DNA of 64,000 bases from Chelonoidis abingdonii (taxonomy: Eukaryota; Chordata; Testudines; Testudinidae): contig NC_133771.1 of assembly GCF_003597395.2 (NCBI RefSeq), forward strand, positions 46,203,404 to 46,267,403. Direction: 5' to 3'. The notes under the pieces were generated by a model that made no database searches, had not been told where the DNA came from, and saw only the letters and a list, made by a program, of their open reading frames with translations. Both the position numbers and the translations under genes were made by a program. Every line of letters begins with the position of its first letter. The first letter of the stretch is position 1. Positions 1-10,230 of the stretch are shown in pieces.

Positions 1-172
1 CCGAATTGTTAATATCGAATTTAGCGCTACTCCTCTTGTCGGGGTGGAGTACAGAAATCGATTTAAAGAGCCCTTTATATCGATGTAAAGGGCGTTGTAG
101 TGTGGATGGGTACAGCGTTAAATCGATTTAACGGCCGTTAAATCGATTTAAACGCGTAGTGTAGACCAGGCC
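1..172. mobile_element. Harbinger-type DNA transposon, one terminus (cut by window edge)
   Basis: The segment ends in 'cgtagtgtagaccaggcc', the inverse of the start seen at 3213-3230, and closely resembles the terminus of the Myb-bearing element at 34920-35110. It contains runs of the type 'aaatcgattt' and a 34-bp perfect palindrome (118-151). The other end lies outside the window. The Harbinger assignment rests on shared terminal sequence with the Myb element, not on a transposase. Confidence 0.65.
118..151. repeat. 34-bp perfect palindrome inside the transposon terminus
   Basis: The sequence is self-complementary around the centre 'acggccgt' (131-138), with arms built from 'ttaaatcgattta'. 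The same position in the related terminus near 35064-35100 shows a decayed version. It is probably a subterminal structural or binding element of the transposon. Confidence 0.8.
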
Positions 173-235
173 TAAGACTCTGCAGCCTGTACTCTCTGGG
201 CCACAGCTGCTATATCCAAGTTTACTCTGAGGCCA

Positions 236-477
236 GGCCTGCACTAAAAAGTTCAGTTGACCCAGCTACCTGAGCAATGTAGTTAAGCATATCCAACCCC
301 TGTTAGACAGTGCTCAGTCAATGGAAGAATTCTTCTGTCAACCTATCATCTCTCAGAGAGATGAATTAACTACAGCAATTGGAGAACTCCTCTGGTCACT
401 GTAGTGAGTGGCTACACTGAAGTGCTACAACAGTACAGCTGCAGTGCTGCAGCTGTAGCAGTTTAAACATAGACATA
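236..477. mobile_element. MITE of the 'gtctacact' class
   Basis: It starts with 'ggcctgcactaaaa' and ends with 'gtttaaacatagacata', which are degenerate inverted ends. The body resembles the elements at 50020-50300 and 52686-52916: a shared layout around 'ctgtcaacct', an internal 'agctgcagtgctgcagct' hairpin, and the same terminal logic. There is no coding capacity. Confidence 0.6.
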
Positions 478-478
478 G

Positions 479-1188
479 GGCATGGCTACACTTGCAGATG
501 CAGAGCGCTTTGAGTTAAACCAGACTTCACAGAGCGCAGTAGGGAAAGCACTGCAGTATGACTACATTGACAGCTTCAATCTCACTGGCGTGGTCACATT
601 TGTTGCACTTGCAGCGGCATTGGGAGTGGTGCATGATGGGCAGCTATCCCAGCATGCAAGTGACTGCAACATGCTTTTAAAATGGGAGGGGTGGAGTGGA
701 GTGTGACAAAGAGTGTGTTGCATGTATGTGAGGGGAAAGAGATTGGGGTTTTGGGGGGCTGAGAGCATGTCAGCATGCTGTCTTGTACATTCAGACAGCA
801 GCAGACCTCCCCCCAGCCTCTCTCACATACAGCATTCCACAACAACAGCTTGCATGCCAACTGTCAGAAACGGAGCTTTGAAAGAGCATTTCCGCATTCC
901 TGCAGGAGTTCAATACAATGACAAGAGTGGCCACTTGACTTAAGGGGATTATGGGACACTGCCGGAGGCCGATCAAAGCGCAGTAACACAACACCTCGTT
1001 CACACTGATACCCGGGCATTGTAGGCAAGGCGCAGCAAACATTCCACTCACCTAGGTGGAGTACCAGCAGCACTGTAGCCGCGGAGTCAAAGCGCTCTTC
1101 GTGCCTGGCCAGTGTGGATGGGTAGTGAGCTAGTGCACCCGGGGCTTCTTTATTGATCTGTAACTTGCAAGTGTAGCCAAGCCCTTAG
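479..1188. mobile_element. Non-autonomous DNA transposon, about 0.7 kb, with 20-bp terminal inverted repeats
   Basis: The left end 'gggcatggctacacttgca' is inverted at the right end as 'tgcaagtgtagccaagccc'. Flanking trinucleotides ata and tta would fit a short T/A-rich target duplication. Short frames inside are not similar to any transposase I know. The element abuts the MITE on its left and lies about 10 bp from the hAT element on its right. Confidence 0.75.
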
Positions 1189-1198
1189 TCTGCATGAT

Positions 1199-1490
1199 CA
1201 GGGGCAGCTCCAGGCCCCAGTACGCCAAGCGCATGCTTGGGGTGGCAAGCTGCAGGGGGCACTCTGCCGGCGCTGCGAGAGCAGCAGGCAGGCTGCCTCC
1301 GGCAGCTTGCCTGCAGAGGGTCCACTGGTCCCGCGGCTTCAGTGGACCTCCCGCAGGCGTGCCTGCAGAGGGTCTGCTGGTCCCGCAGCTTCCGCCGAAG
1401 CCGCGGGACCAGCGGACCCTCCGCAGGCAAACCACTGAAGGCAGCCTGCCTGCCATGCTTGGGGCAACAAAAGCCCTAGAGCCGCCCCTG
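1199..1490. mobile_element. hAT-type MITE with internal hairpin
   Basis: Terminal inverted repeats are 'caggggcagctccagg' and 'ccctagagccgcccctg'. Flanking octamers tgcatgat and tgtgtgat match at 6 of 8, as expected for an aged hAT 8-bp duplication. An internal hairpin spans about 1367-1421, with arms around 'ctggtcccgc' and 'gcgggaccag'. It is the same family as 10231-10497. Confidence 0.85.
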
Positions 1491-2035
1491 TGTGTGATGA
1501 TCTTATTCTCCTGTCTGTGGATTCTACAGAAATATTCACTCAACTGGTATGACTATGTCCTTTACTAAGGAGGCTGCAGCACGATTAACCTTAAGCAGAA
1601 TAACAAAGACCTTTTGGTCCTTAGTTATACTTAGATCTTGAGAGGGAATTCCCACTGCACCTTAATCACACCCTTATAAATCAGGTGAGGAAGAATTACA
1701 TAGCTCTTCTGCAATTTTGCAGGGGTTGTATGTGTGTGTTTGTGATTTTCTAAAAACATAAGCTCCTGTGAAATTAGATTCCCATTCATGCTTTCTTCTG
1801 GGAAATTTAATTGAAAGTCTCAAATATTTGGCTCAGTGCCTGAGCTTTAGATATCTCTCCTTCTCTTTAAAGTATCTAGAGGGGAGACTCTCTTATAAGA
1901 GGTTTTAAGACTTTGTGCTATCCCAATAAGTGTTCATTGTAAGACATACCTACACCACCAGTCTTTGGGACAAAATTCTAAGAGAAGGCTCTGAGAGGGA
2001 GCATATTACCAGATGTGGTAATCTAGCCATCCAGT
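1491..2035. other. No recognisable feature
   Basis: Ordinary AT-rich sequence. I see no repeat boundary, splice-flanked frame or RNA gene in it. Confidence 0.5.
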
Positions 2036-2108
2036 CCCAGACCTGGACTTTAGTGTCCACCAGTCTGGTCCTGTCCCAAACCTGGACTTTTGCGTCCAAA
2101 GTTTGGGG
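2036..2108 (-). mobile_element. Fragment of the TGTCA...TGACA LTR family (3' end, inverted)
   Basis: 'gtcccaaacctggactt' followed by 'gcgtccaaagtttggg' matches the end of the LTR at 11699-11760 ('gtcccaaatctggacc', 'gcgtccaaaatctggg'). A second partial copy of the motif sits immediately upstream ('cagtcccagacctggact'), so the end is duplicated here. The rest of the LTR is missing. Confidence 0.6.
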
Positions 2109-2123
2109 GCTTACCTGAAACTC

Positions 2124-2143
2124 NTATATATATATATATATAT
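2124..2143. repeat. (TA)n microsatellite with one undetermined base
   Basis: A run of alternating TA directly follows a single N at 2124, probably a length-ambiguous read position. Confidence 0.9.
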
Positions 2144-3212
2144 CATTTGTGGATTTTCTCCACATCCACTTAGCTACACTGGATGGCTTATATTCAGGCC
2201 CCAGTTTCTCAGTCCTTGCAAGGTGGACCAGGCCCTTTATGGGGCCTTTATATGTCTCTTCAGATGGGGGAATTAAAAGGAAAACAAATATATATTCAGT
2301 AGATCTTCATATTCTGGAGTTTTGGAATGACAATTCTGTGATGATGGATTTCAGTTTTTCCACATGGATTATTGATCTCCTTATGCACTTGTTAAGAGAA
2401 ATGAGATCTAAAATGGGTTGTATCCCATTGTTTATCTTTGTACCATGAAGCATCTTTTGCCCTTTCCAAAGAACATGTCCCTCCACAGAACTGGTTCTAT
2501 CATTCCAATGTGTAGGAGATAGATTACTGAATTCTTCATCTTCTGATGCTATGAAGGGTCTTCAAGATAGAGTCAGTTATTTTCATTTACTTTGGGGAAA
2601 GCACTAACTCGTCCCTGGGACAATGAGTGACTTCAATTGACAGTCCTTCCCTGTTTATTTCAAGCAGCCATTTTCTGAAGTGGTTCACTCTCAGATGAGA
2701 ACCACTCTGAAGTGCCCTTCATCAAGGCATGGGGACTATATAGACTTAGCAAACCTAAAACTCAGTAAAAGCCTTTGGAGTTGAACGATTTTTTCCACAA
2801 GAGTCCCAGGCATGGTTTGCAAGTCCTCCTTGCAATGGCCTCCTCCTAATATGTAATCTCTGTGCTGGAACCTGGAGGGGCATTGGCTTCAAAGGGAACA
2901 CTTGCTGAGACAAAATAGCTTAAGAAGTCTCATGGAAAGATGGAAAGGATACATTCTGTTGTCTAAGTCTCAGTGACTGCTCTGTCTCAATGAACTTTAA
3001 AGAGCTTACCAAAAATTATTTGGGAGAAGAGTAGATGTAAGGCTGCAATTCCAGTTTCTTTAAGTGGAACCCTAGTTACCCCTGGGACATGACTTTGCAG
3101 GTTTTGAATGTACATCAAATTGGAGTGAGATTTTATGTAGGTGTTTTTTGTTTGTTTGTTTTTTTGCATACACACTCACAATTGCCACCCCATTGGTATA
3201 AACCTCCACACT
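2144..3212. other. No recognisable feature
   Basis: About 1 kb without repeat ends, domain-bearing frames or RNA genes that I can recognise. Confidence 0.45.
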
Positions 3213-3257
3213 AAGGCCATGTCTACACTACGGGATAAAATCGAATTTGCTAAAATC
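3213..3257. mobile_element. Harbinger-type transposon end running into an assembly gap
   Basis: 'aaggccatgtctacactacg' is the mirror of the terminus at 155-172. The body continues with 'aaatcgaattt'-type sequence and is then lost in Ns. The rest of the element and the junction with the LTR end at 3358 are hidden. Confidence 0.7.
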
Positions 3258-3357
3258 NNNNNNNNNNNNNNNNNNNNNNNNNNNNNNNNNNNNNNNNNNN
3301 NNNNNNNNNNNNNNNNNNNNNNNNNNNNNNNNNNNNNNNNNNNNNNNNNNNNNNNNN
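3258..3357. other. Assembly gap, exactly 100 N
   Basis: A run of exactly 100 Ns is a conventional unknown-length gap. A transposon start lies on its left and an LTR end on its right, so the true length could be large. Confidence 0.95.
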
Positions 3358-3439
3358 GGTAATTAAGCTTGGAGGTTCATGCTAAGCACCCAGATTTTGG
3401 ACGCTAAGGTCCAGATTTGGGAAGAAGAGGCTTATTACA
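3358..3439 (+). mobile_element. LTR 3' end (TGTCA...CA family)
   Basis: 'ggtaattaagcttggagg' through 'aggcttattaca' is the inverse complement of 11699-11780, which defines the LTR end as '...cttattaca'. Only the last 82 bp follow the gap. No primer-binding site is evident after 3439, so it may be a solo LTR. Confidence 0.75.
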
Positions 3440-3818
3440 TTCACTACAAAGGGAGAACTGGAGCCTGCCATGAGTGCTGCTGGAGGCAGAGAATTCTGGA
3501 AACTCCTGCCTGAGGGAGGTCCAAAGCCCAGGCTCAGAGCAAAGGTCTTTCCCCAGCGTCTATAGAGACAGAGTAAACTTGACTGTGAAGACTGTCTAAC
3601 ATGGAGGAGACTGAGAATAATTTTGTGTATATGACCCCAAATGGCATGGGGACTTCAATGGGGCTCTACAATGCCACATTAGCAGGACTGAGATAATAAC
3701 TCTTTGCCAAAGCCCCACTCTAAACAGACTATTCCCTGAGTTTCTCCTATTTGCATGGCCACTCTCTTTCTGGACATACCTGGAGCCAATGAGATGAATC
3801 AGTAGAATGCCTCTACAA
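3440..3818. other. No recognisable feature
   Basis: Unique-looking sequence between an LTR end and a hAT MITE. No frame or RNA gene is supported. Confidence 0.45.
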
Positions 3819-4160
3819 CAGTGGTGGGCAGCCTGTGGCCCGCAAGCTGCAGCCAGCTCATTAGAGTAATCCACTGGTGTTCTGTGAGACAGTTTGTTTA
3901 CATTGACTGTCTGCAGCCATGGCCGCCCACAGCTCCCAGTGGCCACGATTCACCATTCATGGCCAATGGAAGCTAAGGGAAGCAGCAGCCAGCACGTCCC
4001 TGTGGCCTGGGCCACTTCCCACAGATCCCATTGGCTGGGAACAGCGAACCGTGGCCACTGGGAGCTGCCGATGGTCATGCCTGTGGATGGTCAGTGTAAA
4101 CAAACCGTCTCACAGCCCGCCAGCATATTAACTTGATGGGCCACAGGTTGCCCACCACTA
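3819..4160. mobile_element. hAT-type MITE, 342 bp, strong internal hairpin
   Basis: Terminal repeats 'cagtggtgggcagcctgtgg' and 'ccacaggttgcccaccacta' are inverse complements except for a few positions. Flanking octamers ctctacaa and atttaaac fit poorly, suggesting decay. Inside, 'cagctcccagtggccacg' (about 3930) is inverted at about 4045-4065 as 'cgtggccactgggagct', giving a long stem. Short frames here come from the stem and are not genes. Confidence 0.85.
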
Positions 4161-4736
4161 ATTTAAACACATGCTTAACCACTTCATATGCTTAAGTCCC
4201 AGACTTAAACTGAAGCTTTAATTTTCAAACCCACATAGCTATTTAGATTGCACCAAAGCATGTATAGGCTTTTGCTTCACAAATATGCATTCTGATTGGC
4301 CTGTAACATGATGTCATCTGTTATTGTGTATTATGGGATAACCAGTCACCTGCCTCTCAGCTTTGTTTTGTAAAAAACTTCATGAAAAACTTATGACACT
4401 GCAGAAAAGAAAGTAGCACTTGTTTATCTTGGCTGCATCTCCTCATTAGGGCTTTGGTTTTTAATTTGTGTTAATTTCTCTTTAATTGAAACAGCACTTT
4501 CATGTGCACGTTTTCCTTAATTAAAAAAAGTTTGGCCACATTTTGGGCTGATTGCAATGACGTCAATAAGAGTTGCCCTGGATTTAAATCATTATCGAAT
4601 TTGGTGTTTTAGATTTAAGCTTTACAAACTGACTGATACTTTCCTTATTCTGCAATTCTAGGACACAGAGAAGTCACTGTTGACCAAGGATCTGAGCCTT
4701 ACATTTTCTGCTAATCACCCTAATAAGAAATGCAAA
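4161..4736. other. No recognisable feature
   Basis: AT-rich sequence. A single 'tgacgtca' CRE-like octamer at about 4559 is not supported by any nearby promoter. Confidence 0.45.
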
Positions 4737-4849
4737 ACTGATCTTCATTCTGCTTTCACTTACAGTGCTTTTACACAAGTACATCTCCATTGACTGAAAT
4801 GGAATCACTCCTGATTTACACTTGTATAAGTGAAAAGAGATTCAGGTCC
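4737..4849. mobile_element. Old palindromic MITE
   Basis: The left half ('ctgatcttcattctgctttc', 'acttacagtg') is roughly mirrored by the right half ('cttgtataagtgaaa', 'agattcaggtcc'), with 'ccattgactgaaatgga' at the centre. It belongs to the diffuse family also seen at 5861, 14547, 20375, 25405 and 41788. Confidence 0.5.
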
Positions 4850-4915
4850 ACAGAGCAAATTCCTTTTCAAAACAGGATTTGGAAGAGGTCCCTGCCTTCT
4901 TCTTCTTATGCAGCA

Positions 4916-5717
4916 TCTCTGTTACTGGAGGTTTGCAACCATGATACAATCATCTGCTAATCTCTTTATGGATGAATAATTCTTTTGATACACCCAGGAT
5001 ACAACATCCTTCATTCAAGATCTCTTTTTTTCCCCTGCCTTGTGTTCTTCTGCAATCAACTTTCTCTTCCAGTGCTCCCGGGGACTGAGCCTCTGAACTT
5101 CTTAAAATATGCCCTGCAAATCAAATCTCTTTTCATAAGATCTCTGACTAGCATTTTCTGAGTTCCGATCATCTCCAATACCTTTTCATTGGTTATTTGG
5201 TCTATCCATGATATTTTCAGAATTCTTCTATACCACCATAAATTAAAGATTCTAATTTCTTTATTATTGATTGTTTGAATGTCCATGTTTCACAGCCATA
5301 ATTTAACACAGACCAAATGTAAGTAAATTACTCTTACACCAGGTTATGCTAGCTGAGGATCTGGCCCTACATTGGTTGCTCTCTCTTTCATTAAGGGGTT
5401 TCTAAGTCTTGTGTTATTTTTGTGACATTTTCAAAAATTAATCTATGTCTCTGATGTATTCAAAGGACACAAATCTTTAGATTTATTGCCCTTCTCATCA
5501 CATGTATATTCTTCCAGAATGTCTCTTTGGCTCTTGCTATTCTATTGCTGACTTCAATATCCAATCTTCCATCTTCTGTAACCACAATCTCAATTGCTGT
5601 ACATCTGTGTTGTTCACTGGAATCATGCATGTTTTCCCAGGATCTTTGCATATCACCATAATTGTTAAATGCAAAATATAGTCCCAACTCAAAAAAGAAA
5701 GAATCCCTATTCAGCAT
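4916..5717 (-). pseudogene. Decayed non-LTR retrotransposon (RTE-like), C-terminal end of the pol protein
   Basis: On the minus strand 5717-5460 reads 'DGRLDIEVSNRIARAKETFW', then 5286-5056 reads 'WWYRRILKISWIDQITNEKV', and the frame-shifted tail ends 'ADDCIMVATSSNRDAA' at a stop near 4916. This order (DGR..I..RI.RAK..F, then YGCETWT-like, then W-YRR-L-ISW-D--TNE-V, then a short C-terminus) is known from the end of RTE-like or related LINE proteins. The copy is 5'-truncated, frameshifted and interrupted by the 139-bp segment 5335-5473. Removing that segment brings the two halves to about the expected spacing. LINE membership is well supported; the exact clade is not settled. Confidence 0.65.
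5335..5473 (+). repeat. 139-bp duplicated segment, copy A (inserted in the LINE relic)
   Basis: Identical to 5916-6054 except for one base (t at 5420, a at 6001), same orientation, offset 581 bp. It begins midway through the palindromic MITE present complete at 5861-5948 and interrupts the LINE reading. Both points indicate that this is the derived copy. Confidence 0.9.
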
Positions 5718-5794
5718 GTGTATTCAAGTGTGTGCTTAAATGGTTTCCTGAGCCACAGCCTAAGGGATCACAGCTAACTAATCCCCAAAGCTAA

Positions 5795-5815
5795 ACACAC
5801 ACACACACACACACA
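5795..5815. repeat. (AC)n microsatellite
   Basis: About ten alternating AC units. Confidence 0.95.
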
Positions 5816-5860
5816 AATTAAACTACAACACTTCCAATATATGAAACACTAAAGTTCATT

Positions 5861-5948
5861 GGGCCAAATTCTCACCTAGTATAAATCAGCATAACTCCAC
5901 TGATGTCAATGCAGCTACACCAGGTTATGCTAGCTGAGGATCTGGCCC
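5861..5948. mobile_element. Old palindromic MITE, complete
   Basis: The ends 'gggccaaattctc' and 'gaggatctggccc' are inverted, the halves mirror around 'ccactgatgtcaatg', and 'cagcataactcc' is a recognisable core. Its right part lies within the source copy of the 139-bp duplication. Confidence 0.65.
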
Positions 5949-6054
5949 TACATTGGTTGCTCTCTCTTTCATTAAGGGGTTTCTAAGTCTTGTGTTATTT
6001 ATGTGACATTTTCAAAAATTAATCTATGTCTCTGATGTATTCAAAGGACACAAA
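5916..6054 (+). repeat. 139-bp duplicated segment, copy A' (probable source)
   Basis: It matches 5335-5473 at 138 of 139 positions. Its left flank continues naturally into the complete MITE at 5861, so this is likely the original location. Confidence 0.9.
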
Positions 6055-7404
6055 AGTATATCCTCATACATTACTTGCATAGGAAAAGTGTATTTGAATT
6101 CAAATAAGGATTTTATCTTTGTATGTATAATAAGCTTTAGCTTCAGTTTACCTAATTAATTCCCACCAAATTTCTGTTTTCTCAAAACTGCACATTTGGT
6201 TCTTTAGTATCCAGACAGATAATCCTCCTTGTTTATTCAGTTTCCTGAAGTGATTTGCAAAAGTACAGAATTTCTGCCAGAGAAAAAAAAAACTTTCTCT
6301 AATGACAACAGTTTTCCAGTTAGCACATAGTCAAATGTCAGTGCACGTTGTTAAAACCACGTTTACCAACATTTCCAATACACCAATGTCCTTGTTAGTT
6401 TCTTATACTGTATTTCCGGTATTGTGTATTTCAAGATCATTCATGGTATAAGTAAACAATAATCCAGGCGAGCAGTGTATATTAAAAGTATAGTGACATT
6501 ACTGTTTCTCGGAGTCTGAACCTGCAGTCACTAGGAGTTGAGGGTGCCCACGAATCCCATTATTTGGCATTTGCTTTGTAAAATGGAAATTTCAGAAGAA
6601 TACATTAAGCACTGCAAACCTATTCTAAGAAGGGGTTTTTTTGTCCCAATGATGCAGTCCTTTATCTAGCAAAACCCACATTAATTGTAATGGGGTAACA
6701 TGCATCAGAATTTCTGCCTCCTGCATATTCCTTCCATCAAGATTTGTGTATCTCAAACATACCACAACTTGGTGACTTGCAGAACTGCAGTGTACTTTGG
6801 AATCCAGTCCCAAATCAACCAATTTACAAGAGGTGCCCCCCAACCACCAGAAAAACAGACACACACAAAACCCAACCGAGGACCAGGAAAGGGGCAGGGT
6901 ATCACCTACACTGTAAGATGAGAGCCAGTGGCCTGGAGTGGAGTCCAGGCCAGGAACCACTGCAAGGTGAATATGGGGTTGGTTTGCTCTCCCCAGGACT
7001 CAATCTCTCTCCAGGGGCAGGGAAGGTGGTGTCCCTCCTCCTCCTAATTGCCGTAGTGCACAGGGCCCCAATATTCTTGAATCCTGTCCTAATGGAGTGA
7101 GATGTGTCATCATGTATATTTGATTGTGGGGATATTATGTTTGACTCACGGTTTACTTCATTTTATCCTCAGGACGTCTTTTCACTCACATATGCTTTTT
7201 TTAGGAATTCATGTGAGGGAGGCCGGCGGGGATGGAGCACCATTCCCCCATCTCATTGACTGCTAAAAATGTAGTGAGGGCTCCCCCTCATCCCTGGCTG
7301 ATGTGGTGACTGCTCCAATCTATTTAACTAATCTGCTTCAATCTATTTAACTACTGTTCATATTACAAAATATTTAAGCGTCATAAATGAGATAACATTG
7401 CTAT
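6055..7404. other. No recognisable feature
   Basis: About 1.3 kb. Frames near 6625-7100 on both strands are short, overlap each other and have no domain or splice structure. No transposon ends seen. Confidence 0.4.
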
Positions 7405-7745
7405 TGTTGCCCGCTTAGCCTGAGCAGTTAACCAATATTCAGGACCTTGAAGGACTGTTTCTGTTAGGAGGGGGAAATGGATGACACAAGTCTGGTATAT
7501 TCTTTAGTAAATTCTATTTATTTACAGAAAAGTACAAAAAGTCGTGTTCCTCAGCACATAAGAGGAAGAAACAACAGCAGGACATTTCTTGCTCACAATT
7601 TCCAAGTCTGCCTTTCTGGCCTGTCCTGTGTCCCAAGGAGCTCTGTCTCCACTCCCTCCCAGGACCATACACATGACTGCTTTGTTTGTGTCTCTTGGCT
7701 TTCTGCCTCCAAAACACTCAAAGCTTGCCAAATGATCCCTTAGCC
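7405..7745 (-). repeat. Dispersed LTR-like repeat, copy 1
   Basis: Recognisably homologous to 16797-17180: shared order 'gcagtta.cca', 'ttaggaggggga', 'tttatttaca', 'cataagaggaa', 'tttcttgctcac'. On the minus strand 'gtaaataaa' supplies an AATAAA signal, suggesting an LTR or a 3' UTR. Ends are not defined. Frames on both strands are not conserved between the copies. Confidence 0.5.
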
Positions 7746-8217
7746 CCTATTTTGTAATCAGTCCCAGGAAAACCCTACAGACCACAAAATTAGCCCTGCT
7801 CGGGTTTTGCTATGTGGCCCAGTGCCTTGGGCAGTAGCCTCCTATTGTTTCAGCTGTCACTACTTAAATGGGCTTTCAGTTGCTCCTGCCCATTAGCCTG
7901 AAAGGTGGGTGCTTAGCACAACCACCTGCTTTAACCAGGTCTGCAATTGTCTATGGATCAAACACTCACTTGATGTCAGAAAATAACACGTTCCAGCACA
8001 ATATTATTATTGTTTACATTGTTATTGAGATCTTAAATGCACAGGTGAAGAAATTCACATCAGCATCTCAAGTTATGGTGCCATGGGAAAGAAGGGGGCT
8101 GTGAGCAGCAAGGAAGGAGAGAGGTGCTATATAGGATGTGAAGAAGATGAAAGCTGAGGTACAGAATGGAAAGGGAAAGACTTGAGGCAATCAAGTAAGG
8201 GAAGGAAAAATATATGC
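7746..8217. other. No recognisable feature
   Basis: Nothing beyond ordinary sequence is visible. Confidence 0.4.
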
Positions 8218-8390
8218 TAAGATTTTCAAAAGTGACTTGGGGTGCCTCCAGTTTTGGGTGTTTGACTTCAGACTCTTTAAGGGGACTGACTTTCAGAAGG
8301 TAGGTGCTCAACACTACATGAAAATTGCTCATCTATAAAGGTGTCCCAGATTGGGCATCCAAAAATCAGTAGTCACTTTTGAGAATCTTA
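8218..8390. mobile_element. Short MITE with 18-bp terminal inverted repeats
   Basis: 'taagattttcaaaagtga' is mirrored by 'tcacttttgagaatctta' with one mismatch. The body contains the motif 'gggtgttt...ggtaggtgctcaa', seen in old amniote 'tttcaaaagtg' MITEs; a possible relative lies at 63055-63200. Confidence 0.6.
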
Positions 8391-10222
8391 GTCATAAGAT
8401 GGAAGCCCATGGAACCCAGGAAAAAAAGACAGCAAACAGATAAAAGGGGATTGGATGGGAAGAAAGCAATAGATAAAGAGAAAAACATGGAAATAAGATG
8501 AGTGAAGTAGGAAATAAAATGAGAAAGAAAAACAGATCATTACATTTTTTTTCCTGTTCTTATTGATATTCTAGCATTCAGACTTGTATTTTAAGAGTAG
8601 ATAGTAGTATAAACTTTATCCACATTTTTATTTGTAAAAGACAAATTATTGTCTATATTGCTGACCCTTTCCATTTCTTTAGTGTTATCTATTTGCCGAG
8701 AGCACCAGAACACATAAGGCCAGCCAGATGTATTTTCTTTATGAAGCAAGTTGTCAGCACTAGTTTATTAGTAAGTGAACTAATCCAGTACTTTGGAAGC
8801 CAATAAAAGCTCTTGCTCCCTATATTAAATATTCCCATTTGCTGACAAAGCTGACTGGCTCATTTACAGTTTTTTGTCAGACTTTCCAGTCAGCTTCACA
8901 GAGACAGGGAACACTACAGCTCTGAAAAATCAAGTGAACAGGGAGGGTGGGTTGAATCTTGTTTTTGAACCAACTTTTGCTTGCTGCCTCTTCAGATAAG
9001 GAAATGTGCAGCACAAAGCGTATGCTGCCCAGTATCCAAATCACACTATGAATCCCTGGAATATATCCCAGAATTTTAATCTAAGGAGGAGATGCTTGGA
9101 AAGGAGATGTTGCTGGTCTTCCAAGAGGGAAAACTATTCAGCTGGGAAGGGGAGTGGGGAGAGTGAATAAAACTCAGACTAAGGAAGTGTGCAGCTGGTG
9201 CCTCTCAAAGACTACTTACACCTGCTGGTGATGAAACATCAATAGGTCAACTACCTCGCTTCTTGGATCCAACTTTTCCTACATCATCACAAAAACACAC
9301 ATCAAAGGCAACTTGCTTTCTTTGCAGAAATCTAGTGAGTCCTGGCATGCCTAGAAGTTATGCTGGCACATTTAGGCACCATCTATACACAAACATGCGG
9401 TGGCTGTCAATTTGAAAAAGCCACCGGCACTTTTAAAGCACTTTTACTTCCATTTCTTAAGTAGCTAAATGAACTGGGATGAGACCAGAAAAAAAGTATT
9501 CAGGGTTAACAAAGTCGAACTGCATCTGGTGTTGCACAGAAGCAACATAGCAGCTTGGGGAAGAGCAAAGCTTCTAGCAGCTGTTGCAGAAACAGAGCAG
9601 ACAATTAAGATTCCAGCTGCAGAGGGAGAGAAAACATGTAATCTGGTGTAATAGTAATAATCAAGTACAGTGAATTTGAGGAAACAGAATTGCCTTTTGC
9701 TCCCAAATTAGACTATATTCTAGACAAGAGAAGAACAACTAATGATGTGTGAGTAAGACAGAGTAATCAGCAGTGATTCTGGTTGGTGTGGTGTTTTCCC
9801 CTTTCTCTCTGGCCATTGCACAGCCTTCCCCCTTATGAACTTAAGGCCATCCTGACCTAAGCTGACCTCCAGGGCCTTTGCAAGTGACAGAAATTCAAAG
9901 AGGAGTCACTGTGTATCTAGGTACTAACTTCTATTTTAAGCTGGGAGAAGATATTAGGTTTTGCTATAGGAGTTCAGCAACAAACTATGGAGGTCAACTT
10001 TCAACTACAAGTGTCAATGCCCTCGTTACCAAAACATTTTTCAGTGACAAACAAACTAACCTTCCCTCATCCTTGTCCTCCCTGCCACCTCCTTCACTGC
10101 TCTCTGCCACAAGTGGCACAATTCTGCCCCACTGAGCTGCCAACCCTCCCATAAGTGATTTATGACTCATCTAACAGCGTCCAAAACCATGCCCAACTTA
10201 AACCTCCACATCAGCAATGTCA
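8391..10222. other. No recognisable feature
   Basis: About 1.8 kb without transposon ends or credible frames. The 60-codon frame at 9469 and the 85-codon frame at 9878 lack splice context or domains. Confidence 0.4.
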
Positions 10223-10230
10223 GTTACAAG

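Noticed and set aside
482..1073. Several 60-90-codon frames on both strands
   Set aside because: They fall in a non-autonomous transposon with 20-bp inverted ends and have no transposase similarity.
4555..4566. CRE-like octamer 'tgacgtca'
   Set aside because: Isolated, no promoter or gene nearby; expected by chance in 64 kb.
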